From: Hymenobacter lapidarius
Lineage (GTDB): Bacteria > Bacteroidota > Bacteroidia > Cytophagales > Hymenobacteraceae
Assembly: GCF_001816145.1 (NCBI RefSeq)
Contig: NZ_MDZB01000089.1
Coordinates: forward strand, 1-64,000
DNA length: 64,000 nt
Direction: 5' to 3'
The translations under genes and the position numbers were made by a program. This document shows, one piece after another, positions 32,979 to 42,009 of the stretch. Numbering within the stretch: position 1 is the first letter of the stretch; the number at the start of each line of letters is the position of its first letter. The notes beneath the pieces were generated by a model. The model saw only the letters and a program-made list of their open reading frames with translations. It did not search any database and was not told where the DNA came from.

Positions 32979-33929
32979 TTACGGCTCCAGCCACATGATT
33001 TCCTGCTCCCATCCCGCCGGGAACCCCATGTGCTGCTGGTGCAGGCCCAGGGCAATGATGTTGTATTCGCGCAGCAGGTCTACCACGCGCCGCCCAAAGC
33101 TGGAGGTCTGGCTGACCTGCACCATCAGGAAGTTGAAGATGGAAAGCGTGTAGTAGATTTTGGTGTTGATGGCCGTCACGTTGGGCTCGGTAAGCCAGTA
33201 GCCGGCGTGGCCCCGCTGGTTGGAGAGCATCGGCTTCATGGCGATGTCCCAGAGCCGGTCGTGGTGGGCGCACTTGTTGCGGACGCCGTTAATGCTCTGC
33301 ATCCAGGAATCGAATACGCGCAGCGCCAGGTTGAAATGGTTGGCAATGGCCAGCTTGGGAGCGGTATCCACGAACTGGGTAAACAGGTTGTAGAGGGTGC
33401 CGAACGAGAGCAGTTCCAGCACCATCCAGGCGGGTGGATTGCGCGGGTGGTCGTAGAAGCGGTAGTAATCCGCGATGAACGTTTTGCTTTTGGCCCGGTC
33501 CAATTCACCCCGAATGGTGGCCAGAAGCCGGGCTGATGCGGCTTGCTCAGCGGGCGTACCGCGCTTAAAAAAGCGGGCCTGCTCGTACCAGTTGTTGTCA
33601 CCGGTGTAGCGGGTGATGTGGTAGATGAGTTGGGTACGGAAGGAAATTTCCAGCCGCTCAATAGCCTCCAGACACAGCAGGCGCAGCTGCTTATCGAACT
33701 GATAGCGGTGCAGAATGTCGTCGAGCGTGGTGCCTGGCTGAAAGTGACTGGTACCAGGCACTAGGAAGCTGCCCCAATAGCCGCTGAGCCGATAATAGCT
33801 GATGTTGGCCAGGTAGCGCAGGGCCCGCGGCTCGTCCGCTACCACCAAGCCCCGGGCCTGCAGCTTCCGCAACTGCTGCGTGAAGTCAATAGCGGGCTTG
33901 GTAAAGTGGCGGATGGGGCGGGTCGGCAT
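32979..33929 (-). CDS. Abi_2 (AbiF/AbiD) abortive-infection HEPN ribonuclease-like protein
   Basis: A 316-residue protein with the family features in order: KPAIDFTQQLRKLQARGLVV, then LRYLANISYYRLSGYWGSFL (the YYRLSGYW signature), QFDKQLRLLCLEAIERLEIS, FRTQLIYHITRYTGDNNWYE and near the end SINGVRNKCAHHDRLWD. The last holds an R-x4-H motif (RNKCAH) typical of HEPN RNases; RTQLIYH is a second possible one. Abi_2 proteins stop growth of phage-infected cells. AbiF has been reported as an RNA-neutralised toxin and a likely ancestor of Cas13. Here a candidate small RNA with its own promoter and terminator ends 13 bases before the start codon. The start at 33929 gives full family length. Confidence 0.88.
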   Translation of the reverse strand: MPTRPIRHFTKPAIDFTQQLRKLQARGLVVADEPRALRYLANISYYRLSGYWGSFLVPGTSHFQPGTTLDDILHRYQFDKQLRLLCLEAIERLEISFRTQLIYHITRYTGDNNWYEQARFFKRGTPAEQAASARLLATIRGELDRAKSKTFIADYYRFYDHPRNPPAWMVLELLSFGTLYNLFTQFVDTAPKLAIANHFNLALRVFDSWMQSINGVRNKCAHHDRLWDIAMKPMLSNQRGHAGYWLTEPNVTAINTKIYYTLSIFNFLMVQVSQTSSFGRRVVDLLREYNIIALGLHQQHMGFPAGWEQEIMWLEP

Positions 33930-33941
33930 AAAGCAGTAGGC

Positions 33942-34067
33942 AAAAAAAAACCCACCCTCAGCGGGGTGGGCTTCCGGTCAAACAGCAAGCCGAAGCTTGT
34001 GACCGAAGAATTTTACGGTACCAACCAAACAGCACCGGCAAAGCCGATGTGGCAGATACTTTTTTTG
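33942..34067 (-). ncRNA. Candidate structured small RNA (RNA antitoxin) upstream of the abi gene
   Basis: About 126 bases bounded by a strong promoter and a classic terminator, with no reading frame. It can form three hairpins: ATCGGC/GCCGGT at 34033-34051; CGGTCA/TGACCG at 33975-34005, enclosing CAAGC-TTCG-GCTTG with a stable UUCG tetraloop; and the terminator CCCACCC/GGGGTGGG (33951-33970) followed by nine T residues. The abi start codon follows 13 bases later. A transcript ending in a leaky terminator before a toxin gene is the layout of type III toxin-antitoxin loci (toxIN, abiQ) and of AbiF with its conserved RNA. Ends are estimates. Confidence 0.72.
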
Positions 34068-34072
34068 TAAGG

Positions 34073-34103
34073 CAAAGATACGGCTTTTTGAAGGAAAAGG
34101 CAA
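34073..34103 (-). promoter_or_regulatory. Bacteroidota-type promoter of the abi-associated small RNA
   Basis: On the minus strand TTG (34103-34101) is followed by 20 bases and then TATCTTTG (34080-34073), a perfect TAnnTTTG -7 box at the preferred spacing. Transcription should start near 34067. The stop codon of the DUF3606 gene lies 57 bases upstream, so the promoter is intergenic. Confidence 0.8.
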
Positions 34104-34159
34104 TCCTAGCGTTTCGGAAGCCCAACGTATAGACGTCAAGCACTACCAGGAAGCCGTGC

Positions 34160-34324
34160 TTACCGTTGCAAATAGGCGCGTACATCGGCTGCCAGCAGAC
34201 CCACCGCAAGGACCGCATTACGCAGCCGGGTTTCCGTGCAGTTCAGCGCCTGACACCAGTAGTTGACTTCCCTGGTGGAAGCAAGGTTAACGCGCAAAAC
34301 GTCGGCGGGAGGGGATGGGAGCAT
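34160..34324 (-). CDS. DUF3606 miniprotein
   Basis: A 54-residue protein from the ATG at 34324. LRVNLASTREVNYWCQALNC, then TETRLRNAVLAVGLLAADVR and AYLQR follow the DUF3606 pattern (V-x-L-x-D/S-x-x-E-V-x-YW, then L-x-x-AV-x-x-VG). These are small helical proteins of unknown function, widespread in Bacteroidota and Proteobacteria, often near mobile DNA. It lies between the type III restriction gene and the abi small-RNA promoter, all in the same orientation. The family match is clear by motif although the gene is short. Confidence 0.7.
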   Translation of the reverse strand: MLPSPPADVLRVNLASTREVNYWCQALNCTETRLRNAVLAVGLLAADVRAYLQR

Positions 34325-34378
34325 AGGTAGTAAACACCACTAACGCGGCAAAAAGTCCACTGGCAGGCACTAAAGCGC

Positions 34379-37038
34379 CTATATACCCCGCAAAATGTTG
34401 AGGAAGTTGTCCAGCGTATGCGCGCCATCTACCGCCCGGCGCTCATACACCATGTAGTAGCGGAAGTCGTTACCAGCCTTGTGCGCCCAGGTAGCGCCCA
34501 GACTAATTTTCGTCTCGGCATCGAGGTGGTCGCCCTTGGTTTCCACCACCAGCGTCTTGCCACTTTTGGTCTGGATGATGAAGTCCGGGTAGTGGTTGAT
34601 AAAGCCGTTGATGCGGAAGCCTTTGCGTTCGGGGTTTCGCGTCCAGAAGGCAATGTTGGGCAGGTTAGCTATTTCGTTAATCACCCGTTCCTCAAAGCCG
34701 TTGATTTTCCCTTCCTTCTCATACAAGGACTTGGTAATGGCCTTGCTGGTGTCGCCGGGCGCAATCTGCACCGGAAACGTGTAGGCCGGCTTCATGATGG
34801 CCTTGTCCTGGTCGAGAAAGTTGCTGAACTGCTTTTGGGCGTATTCTTCGGAGAGGCTGCGGATTTTGTCTTTGATTTTCTGCGTGTAGGTGTATTCGTG
34901 GTTGGCAAAGTCCGTGAATTGCTCGTCGGTGAAGTCCTCCAGGATGCGGCGGATGTACTTCTCAATCTCCTTGTCGGCGATGGGGTAGAGGTTGCCGATG
35001 AGGTCCAGGATGCGGCGCGTGAAGTTCTTCACCCGGCTGTCCTTGCGGGCCGGGTCGAGGATGAAAGCCATGATGCGCTCCTTGGCGTCGCCGTCGATGC
35101 GGGTGAAGGTGGGGGTAGCCTCCTTTTTGGTTTCGTCCAGGTCCACGCGGTACAGCTCCGAGGAGATGCCGTTGAACTTGATGTCGGTGTCGGCCTTGCC
35201 CAGCAGGAAGCCCTGTAGTAGGTATTCTTTTTCCAACAGCACCGTGGTGCCGCCGTCGCCGCTGTCGAACAGGCTGGAAGAGGGCTTTTTCCAGTAGAAT
35301 TGGGGGAGCACGAGCGCCGCCGCCTGGTCCCGGAAAATGTCCTTGATGGGGTAGGTTTTCACGAGCGATTGGAGTTCGGTGGGCAGCACGGCTACGCCGC
35401 CGGCGGTGCTTTCGTCTACTACTTTTTGAAAGGCGGCGTCTTGTTCCAGCGCCGCCTTGGCAATGGCCTCTACGGTGCTGGTGGCGGGTCCAGCCGCCGC
35501 GGGTTGCGTTGGCACCACCGCAGCTACGGCCTCGTCGGTGACGGGGGCCACGGGCGCGATGCGGGAGAAATCAACCGCGGCCAGGTCGTCCATGCCCGTG
35601 CCGGTGGCCGGCTTCTGGTCAAAGTCAAAAGGCGCCTGCGTAAAGGTGCCCGTGGGCGCCGGGGCCGGGGCCAGCGTGGCGGCATCGGCCACCTTGTAAT
35701 CGCGGGAGCTGAAACCGGCCTTGTTGAGGCCCTGCACGATTTTGTCGAGCGTTTCGATGAACTTCGTGGAAGCCGTCAGCACGTAGCTCATGTTGAGCAT
35801 GGGCGCGGTGTGGGGCATTACGTAGGGCTGGCGCAGCACCCGGCCCAGAATCTGCTCCACGTCCACGGCCGACGACTTGTTGGCCAGCGAGGCCAGGATG
35901 TAGGCAAAGGGGGCGTCCCAGCCTTCTTTCAGGGCATTCACCGTGATGATGTAGCGCACCTCGCACTTGGGGGAGGAGAGGTCTTCGTTTCTCAGTTCGT
36001 TGAGCCCGGCTGTTTTGATGCGGATGTGGCTTTCCGGAATCTTCAGGGCGATGAGCTTCTGCTTGAGCAGCTCGAAGGTGGTGTTGTCGTCGGCGGTTTT
36101 GGGTTGGGCCTGAAACAGCACGATGGGCCGGATGTAGCGCCCGCCGGCTCGTTGCTCCTGCCGAGCTTGCAGCTCCAGGTTGCGCTGCAGCTGCAGGGCC
36201 GAGTTGATGACTTCGGCCAGGTCGTTGTGGTTGTAGACGATGACGGGCAGCTTCACCATGTGCTCCTTTTTGAGCGCCAGCGCGTCCACGAAGCTGATGA
36301 TATTGCTGTTTTTGCGGGGCGTGGCCGTCAGGTCGAGAATGAAGGCGGGGTTGAGGTTTTTGAGCATGTCCACGCTCAAATCACTCTCCGCGTTGTGGCT
36401 TTCGTCGACGATGACCACCGGGTTCAGGGCCTGAATCACGCGCATGAGCGTAATGTCCTCGTCATCCCCCAGCAGCGAGCCAAAGGACTGCAGGTTGCCG
36501 TTTTCCTGGTACACCTTGCGGTCTTCCTTGTTTTTGGCCCGCAGCGAGTCGAAGCTGAGCACCACCAGGTTCAGCTGCTCCTGCACGCTGCTGGCCGAAA
36601 AGCCGCTGCCTTGCAGCAAGGCCGCTTTGTCGTACACCTCCACCGGCCGGCGAAGTGGGTGCTGATTTTCTGGCGGTAGGGGTGCAGCGGGTCGCGCAGG
36701 CTGCGCAGCGTCTGGTCCAGAATGGTGATGGAAGGCACCAGCCACACCACGGCTTTGGGCCGGCCCACCGGGAAGGCTGCGAAAATGGTGCGCAGGGCGT
36801 TGCTGGCAATGAAGGTTTTGCCGCCGGCCGTTGGCACCTTGATGGTGACGTGCGGCACGCCCGGCACGGTGTTCTTGTACGGCTCGATGGCCGTGCCCGG
36901 AAACGGCTGTAGCGGGGTGCGCGGGTGCGTGGCCCAGAAGTCCTGGAAAGCGTTGGGCAGGTACTTGGTGGCCTGCACGCAGTCGAGGAAGCGGGCGAGG
37001 TCCGTGATGACCTCCTGCTGGTAGGGTTTCAGCTCCAT
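34379..37038 (-). pseudogene. Type III restriction endonuclease Res subunit, one apparent 1-base frame break
   Basis: With one base added near 36650 the sequence gives one 886-residue protein. The first frame from 37038 starts MELKPYQQEVITDLARFLDC and holds Walker A (IKVPTAGGKTFIASN). After the break it continues with VVIVDESHNAESDLSV (DExH-type motif II), FILDLTATPRKN (motif III), YIITVNALKEGWDAPFAYIL and VEQILGRVLRQPY (motif VI). The C-terminus has a PD-(D/E)xK nuclease: HYPDFIIQTKSGKTLVVETK. With Mod it would translocate along DNA and cut near unmethylated sites. If the break is real the system is methylation-only. Stop and start spacing to mod is 9 bases. Confidence 0.85.
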
Positions 37039-37047
37039 GCGGGTGGT

Positions 37048-38637
37048 CTAGAAACGCGAAATGTCGCGCGGGATTTTCTTGAAAATGAGGCCGTGCTGCG
37101 TCATGAACTCGGCCGTGAGCAGGCAGTTGTCGGCGTAGATGATGTACTGGCCCGCTTTGGTGCGGATGGTACTCAGGAACTCGTGGTCGAGCGTCGTGAC
37201 CTCCTCGGGCGCGTAATGGAAGTAGTAAGCCGCGCCGTCGTGCTGGCCGAGGAAGGCGGCGTTGTCGTCCGTCGTTTCGGGGAGCAGCGGCTGCTTGGTT
37301 TCGGCGTAGTAGAGGTACTGGCGCAGGCCCGGCCGGCCGGCCTGCTCGTTCAGCTCGCCGCTCTCGGTAAATACCGGCTCGCCCAGCGTGAGGTAGTCGA
37401 AGCTGCCGCCGGTGCCGGCCTGGCCTGCGTAGCCTTGCATCACGCGCTTCACCCGCTCCGCCGTGATGTGCTCGGCGTAGTCTTCCATCTCCGTGAGGAT
37501 GAACTTGCGGTTGCCGCCGTCCTGCTGGTTGAGCTTGAGCACGGCGTGGGCCGTGGTGCCGCTGCCGGCGAAGCTGTCGAGGACGATGGAGTCTTTGTCG
37601 GTGGCGAGTTGCAAAACCCGCTCGATTAGACGGGTTGGCTTTGGCGTGGAGAATACGGTTTCTGCTTTATCCAGAATCGATAAAATCTCTCTTTTGGCCT
37701 CTTGTGTGTGGCCTACCTCTTCGTAAGACCAAAAAGTCTGCGGTGTAACGCCTTGCTTAACTTCGCTCAGGAAGATTTTAGGAGCAGGAACATTACTTCC
37801 ATCTTTGCCCCACCAAATTCTTCCCTCCTCGTCCATCTCTCGGAATTTTTCTTCCGAGACGCGCCAATAAGAACCCGGTGGTGGGCCTTCAATAATTCGG
37901 CCGCTTGGGGTCTGTATTTGATAAGTGCCTTTGCTGTAGTAATTGCGAGCGGCTAGGTTGTTAGGACGCCAAAGTCCGCGAGGGTCCTTATCCGGGTTTT
38001 TGTATGCCTTGTCCTGCTTGTCAGTCCGAGGCATCAAGTTCACTCGCCATAATGCCGCATTTTTGGCGTAAACGAGTAGGTATTCATGGTCACCAGAAAA
38101 GTGCATGGCACTTGATTTTGGTGCATAGTTTTTGCGCCAAACAATGGATGTTATGAAATTACCTCCTCCCATTATTTCATCACATGTAGACTTTAAATTA
38201 TATAATTCAGTATCATCAATCGAAATAAAAATGGCTCCATCTTCCGCCAGCAGCTTATGCAGCAGCTTGAGGCGCGGGTACATCATGCACAGCCATTTGT
38301 CGTGGCGGGAAAGGTCTTCGCCTTCCTTGCCCACGACCTGGCTGAGCCACTTCTTGATTTTGGGGTCGTTGACGTTGTCGTTGTACACCCAGCCCTCGTT
38401 GCCGGTGTTGTAGGGCGGGTCGATGTAGATGCACTTCACCCGGCCCTCGTACTGCGGCAGCAGGGCTTTCAGGGCTTCGAGGTTGTCGCCGTAGATAATC
38501 TGGTTACCGCTGCCGGTGGGTTCGGCGGTTTGGGTGCCGTCGGCCAGGGCGCCGTACTGGTGGTTGAGGAGGCGAAACGGAACGTCCTGGTGGTGGTTGA
38601 TGACTTTGTCTTTACCAATCCAGTGGAGGGTGGGCAT
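37048..38637 (-). CDS. Type III DNA methyltransferase Mod subunit (N6-adenine)
   Basis: A 529-residue methyltransferase. The catalytic motif is CIYIDPPYNTGNEGWVYNDN (DPPY at about residue 74), followed by LLAEDGAIFISIDDTELYNL. SAM-binding motif I lies near the end (DKDSIVLDSFAGSGTTAHAV, about residue 345), giving the beta-class order typical of type III Mod proteins. The region between, with YWRVSEEKFREMDEEGRIWW, is the target-recognition part and is more AT-rich than the flanks, as often seen for exchanged recognition domains. The start at 38637 is preferred over 38736 because a TACCTTCG box 26 bases upstream would lie inside the longer frame. It is followed by res. Confidence 0.92.
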   Translation of the reverse strand: MPTLHWIGKDKVINHHQDVPFRLLNHQYGALADGTQTAEPTGSGNQIIYGDNLEALKALLPQYEGRVKCIYIDPPYNTGNEGWVYNDNVNDPKIKKWLSQVVGKEGEDLSRHDKWLCMMYPRLKLLHKLLAEDGAIFISIDDTELYNLKSTCDEIMGGGNFITSIVWRKNYAPKSSAMHFSGDHEYLLVYAKNAALWRVNLMPRTDKQDKAYKNPDKDPRGLWRPNNLAARNYYSKGTYQIQTPSGRIIEGPPPGSYWRVSEEKFREMDEEGRIWWGKDGSNVPAPKIFLSEVKQGVTPQTFWSYEEVGHTQEAKREILSILDKAETVFSTPKPTRLIERVLQLATDKDSIVLDSFAGSGTTAHAVLKLNQQDGGNRKFILTEMEDYAEHITAERVKRVMQGYAGQAGTGGSFDYLTLGEPVFTESGELNEQAGRPGLRQYLYYAETKQPLLPETTDDNAAFLGQHDGAAYYFHYAPEEVTTLDHEFLSTIRTKAGQYIIYADNCLLTAEFMTQHGLIFKKIPRDISRF

Positions 38638-38935
38638 AAAAAGCGTAGCGTGATGGAGCCAACGAAGGTACGGAAGCCACAAACGGGGAGCTAATCGGAT
38701 GTAGGGGCTGGAAAAGTCCGCTTCTGGGATTCCCAATGCTTATGCTAACTGGCAGCGTACTGAAAATAACACCCGAAATAACTATCTTCGTTAGTATTCC
38801 GACCGATGCTAGTCTCGTTAGGCAAGCGCAACGGCATTTACCGCTTTCAAGTGGCTGTGTGCGCATGGCGTTGCGTTGATGCAGCCGCTAACGATAGCAT
38901 TGCAGGCCGTGAAACAATGGCATACACCCGTCACA
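38638..38935. promoter_or_regulatory. Upstream region of the type III restriction-modification genes
   Basis: About 300 bases without a gene. TACCTTCG on the minus strand (38670-38663) fits a Bacteroidota -7 box with a start near 38656, leaving a 19-base leader to the mod ATG. The -33 position reads TTA, a weaker fit. The far end borders the miniature Tn3-type element. Confidence 0.5.
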
Positions 38936-39197
38936 GGGGTCGCACTAGACTAGGAACGGAAAACAACGCTAAGGAATTTTGAGCAGGGCCATTGCCTCAA
39001 AAAACGTACGTTTAAACGCTACTAAGGCAGTTTTTAAGAAAAGTATGTTGTGGCTGAGTTGGAGTGTAGCTTTTGCTTATCTCACGTATCAACGGCTCAT
39101 TCCTTCCTGAATAACTGACTTAGAGAGACAAATCAGCTCGTTTTCGGTGGTCAAGTGGGCTTACCGTTGTTTTTCGTTCCTAGTATAGTGCGACCCC
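38936..39197. mobile_element. 262-bp Tn3-derived miniature element (TIME-like)
   Basis: GGGGTCGCACTAGACTAGG at 38936 and its inverted counterpart ending GTGCGACCCC at 39197 are Tn3-type ends matching those of the transposon at 19728 (same GTCGCAC start and GGAACGGAAAACAACG core). The interior has no gene. No 5-bp target duplication is evident (TCACA versus ATGTA). It separates the type III restriction genes from the four-gene operon and ends nine bases after the methyltransferase stop codon. Confidence 0.82.
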
Positions 39198-39206
39198 ATG
39201 TACTGT

Positions 39207-41189
39207 TCAGACTGGAGCAACCAAGGGGAGGACCTGCTCAATATTTACACTGTTTACCATCGTTGGTTCGTCCATTAGCATTTGCATTGGAATACGGTAT
39301 TTCGCAGCCAAGAATGTGTTGATTTCATCCTTATCTGCGCAAGTCAGTAGGAAATCTTCCTCTTCTTTCTCAAAAAGTGGTATGCTAAAGCCTTTGATAT
39401 AGTTCTTGCCAAGACCGAAATAGTCCCCTGAATAAGGTTTACTGGTGTGTTTAACGAAAAACCAAAACAACTTGCTGATAAGGACTTTCTGCAAAATCCG
39501 CAGCGTCCTTGAATTCCAGGAAACGATGGAAAAACCTGTGTAAAACAGTAAGTCGCTGTCTTCTGTGTAAACGAAATAGGGTTGGTCAGAAATGTGCGGG
39601 AAGAGGAGTTTGTAACCTTGCACATTCAACCCTTGTGCGCGTCCAAATGCGTACCAAGCCTCATAATCACTGGCACCGCCTCTATCCCGTAGCGCTAATT
39701 CTGCTTGGTGCGCCAAGAGATATTTATAGGCGTCAGGATAGAGAGTGGCTAATTCGACTTCCTCTAACGGCACCACCCGCCGGCCAACAGTTTGCTCATC
39801 GGGGAAAAGGACATTAGGTTGGGCTTGGTACTTATAAGGAAAAATGATTTTTTCCCCGTAAATAGCAAAATCGGCTTCTTTCTTTAAACTGTTTGCCTTG
39901 ACAGCATTTCGACAGATTCCTTTTTCTATTTGAAAACGCACTTTCGCTTTGGTCTCCAGTTCAAAGTGGGTAGGCGTCTCACCAATCGCCTTAAAAACAA
40001 ACACCTGATTTTTCAGCGTTGCGAAGCCTCCACGAATGTCTGCTACCTGTTCCAGTGGGCGGCCAGTCGTCCGCAGCCGGTGCAGCACCGATTTGATGTC
40101 CACCGTGCTGAGGACCCATCCTTGATGGTCAGTAAGCGTATCGTAAGGTATTTGTACAAAATCAGCTGGTCCCAGGGTCGATAGTTGGCTGCTTTTACTC
40201 AAGCAGTACCGCACAACTGGTTGCGGTTGCCGGCCGATGATGCAGATGCAGGTGTAGGTCGTACGCCCTTTGAAAACCTGCTCACCTCCGAAATCAACGA
40301 TGGAAAGGCCAAAAGAATGCTGATGAAAGTATTCCCGGAGCTTACGTCCATTCATGCTTCGCGTGAAGCTGTTCACGGTGATGTAGCCCAGTACCCCATG
40401 CTCATGCAACGCTTCCAAACCTATCTGAAAGAAAGGAATGTATAAATCGGGGTTTCCCGATAAACAGACTGGCCATTTTTCTAACAGCTCACGTGTCTCC
40501 GGCGTGATATTCTTGGCGCAAACATAGGGCGGGTTTCCAATGACAAAATCAAAGCCACCCCGCTCGCCAACACGTGTAAATTCCGTGCGCCAATCAAAAT
40601 CCAGGGAGTTTCCCTCCTTTAAATTGAACTGAAAATCGGCGTCTTCTCCCTCACCGATAGCCAGGAGCGAGAGAGTAATGGCACTTCGCTCGATGCTGTA
40701 GGGGGCAATGTCTACCCCGTACAGTAATTCGCTGTAGATGTACTCATACGACAAGTCATGCCTTTCTCGTAAAAATCGGGCATAGCTGTAAAGGAATCCC
40801 CCGCATCCGCACGCCACATCACACACGAATGCTTGTGTAAGGTCCAAGTTTGTGGAGGCCGTTACCTGGTCAATGATGTAAGACTTGATGTACTCCGGCG
40901 TATAGATAGCGCCATTGACTTTTTTGTCGGAGGGAGAAACTACTAACTCGAAAATCTCAATCAGGTCTTCAAACGAAAACGTCCCTTGGTAAGAAAGGAA
41001 GTAGTCCTGGAAAAGAGTATAGTCAGCCCAATCTTCCTCCTGTTCATGAATCACTAACTCGTTGACAAAGGCGCTATGTTGAGGCTTTAAGTTGTTTAAC
41101 GCTAAAAATGTAGTGACAAGAATTCTGTTCACCCGACGCGGCTCGGCAGGGATTACTTTATTAAGCGTTCTGAAAAACTCCTTTATCAT
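39207..41189 (-). CDS. N6-adenine DNA methyltransferase, Eco57I/type I-like class
   Basis: A 660-residue methyltransferase. After a helical N-terminus come the pre-motif VNGAIYTPEYIKSYIIDQVT, SAM motif I FVCDVACGCGGFLYSYARFL (about residue 125), and the catalytic motif FDFVIGNPPYVCAKN (NPPY at about 218). The gamma-class order and YTPxxI pre-motif are typical of Eco57I-like and type I/BREX-type adenine methylases. The C-terminal half (PLEQVADIRGGFATLKNQVF, then VSWNSRTLRILQKVLISKLF) is the target-recognition region. No nuclease motif is seen. It is the last gene of a four-gene operon; its ATG directly follows the preceding stop codon (TAGATG). The other three genes are not standard restriction subunits. 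Confidence 0.88.
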   Translation of the reverse strand: MIKEFFRTLNKVIPAEPRRVNRILVTTFLALNNLKPQHSAFVNELVIHEQEEDWADYTLFQDYFLSYQGTFSFEDLIEIFELVVSPSDKKVNGAIYTPEYIKSYIIDQVTASTNLDLTQAFVCDVACGCGGFLYSYARFLRERHDLSYEYIYSELLYGVDIAPYSIERSAITLSLLAIGEGEDADFQFNLKEGNSLDFDWRTEFTRVGERGGFDFVIGNPPYVCAKNITPETRELLEKWPVCLSGNPDLYIPFFQIGLEALHEHGVLGYITVNSFTRSMNGRKLREYFHQHSFGLSIVDFGGEQVFKGRTTYTCICIIGRQPQPVVRYCLSKSSQLSTLGPADFVQIPYDTLTDHQGWVLSTVDIKSVLHRLRTTGRPLEQVADIRGGFATLKNQVFVFKAIGETPTHFELETKAKVRFQIEKGICRNAVKANSLKKEADFAIYGEKIIFPYKYQAQPNVLFPDEQTVGRRVVPLEEVELATLYPDAYKYLLAHQAELALRDRGGASDYEAWYAFGRAQGLNVQGYKLLFPHISDQPYFVYTEDSDLLFYTGFSIVSWNSRTLRILQKVLISKLFWFFVKHTSKPYSGDYFGLGKNYIKGFSIPLFEKEEEDFLLTCADKDEINTFLAAKYRIPMQMLMDEPTMVNSVNIEQVLPLVAPV

Positions 41190-42002
41190 CTAGAGCAAAT
41201 TGGGCCAGATGGCCTTTTTGGCACCCCAGCAATCCGCGTCGCGGGGCAAATTCCAATGCTGGGCAATGGCGTGGATGTAGGGTTTCAAGAACGCAGTCTG
41301 GTATTTGCGGCACAGGTTCGCGTAGGACCCATCTCTTTGCAAGGCATTCCAAGCAATGGGTAGGTAATTAGATAATATGAAATCGACCCCTAAAATGAGG
41401 TCCATAGGGTAGTGTAACAGCCGCGGTGGGTCAAGGAACAAGTTGCCACTGGTTCCAAGATTCAGGTCAGCGGCTTCATCTACTTTATACGTCTTGCCGC
41501 TACTGAACTGCACATGGTAAAGCGGGTGGACTTCAGCTGGTGGCACTTTGACTTGAGAGCCGGCCGCAACTGGTTGCACTTGATGTCTGTCCAAGTGATA
41601 CGAAGTCAAGCAGCGACTTTCATCCTTGTTGGTCCCCAATAGAAGCACATCCAAGTTGAGCCGACGGGCAGGGTCCTGCATTTTCTCCCAGCCGCGCCAA
41701 TCAGCCGCGAATGCCATGCTAATGCGCAAGGTTAGCTGCCTGACAGCAGGGAATGTATGCCGGGGAATTGCGGTGATGATTACAGGTAACTGCGTAATGG
41801 TGTATCCCCACAGTGAAACATCAGGTTTTCCTGCCTCGTCTAGGTACACATGCTGGTTGTCCTCCAGCAAGCGAATTGCGTCTTTGAAGGATTCGTTTTT
41901 CTCAATGCTAATGCGCTGCTTGTTGGTGAAGCGAGCCAAGTCTCTTAAATCATTGGCTCTGGCTTTGCGAAAAGCCATAACCTTGGGGTCTATTGGTGCC
42001 AT
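41190..42002 (-). CDS. Unknown 270-aa protein of the four-gene defence-like operon
   Basis: A soluble protein, MAPIDPKVMAFRKARANDLR onward, that I cannot place in a family. The N-terminal 60 residues are charged and helical. The middle has strands (ISMAFAADWRGWEKMQDPAR, RLNLDVLLLGTNKDESRCLT). The C-terminal part reads VHPLYHVQFSSGKTYKVDEA, then DPPRLLHYPMDLILGVDFIL and RKYQTAFLKPYIHAIAQHWN. No PD-(D/E)xK, HNH or ATPase motif is visible. It starts 7 bases after the receiver-domain gene and is followed without any gap by the methyltransferase start, so it is very likely part of the same machinery. It could be a novel effector or an adaptor (inference). Confidence 0.8.
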   Translation of the reverse strand: MAPIDPKVMAFRKARANDLRDLARFTNKQRISIEKNESFKDAIRLLEDNQHVYLDEAGKPDVSLWGYTITQLPVIITAIPRHTFPAVRQLTLRISMAFAADWRGWEKMQDPARRLNLDVLLLGTNKDESRCLTSYHLDRHQVQPVAAGSQVKVPPAEVHPLYHVQFSSGKTYKVDEAADLNLGTSGNLFLDPPRLLHYPMDLILGVDFILSNYLPIAWNALQRDGSYANLCRKYQTAFLKPYIHAIAQHWNLPRDADCWGAKKAIWPNLL

Positions 42003-42009
42003 TTAGCGT

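Noticed and set aside
39207-41189. BREX PglX or a complete type IIG restriction enzyme
   Set aside because: At 660 residues it is much shorter than PglX, has no nuclease motif, and no BREX partners (brxA, brxB, brxC, pglZ, brxL) are present.
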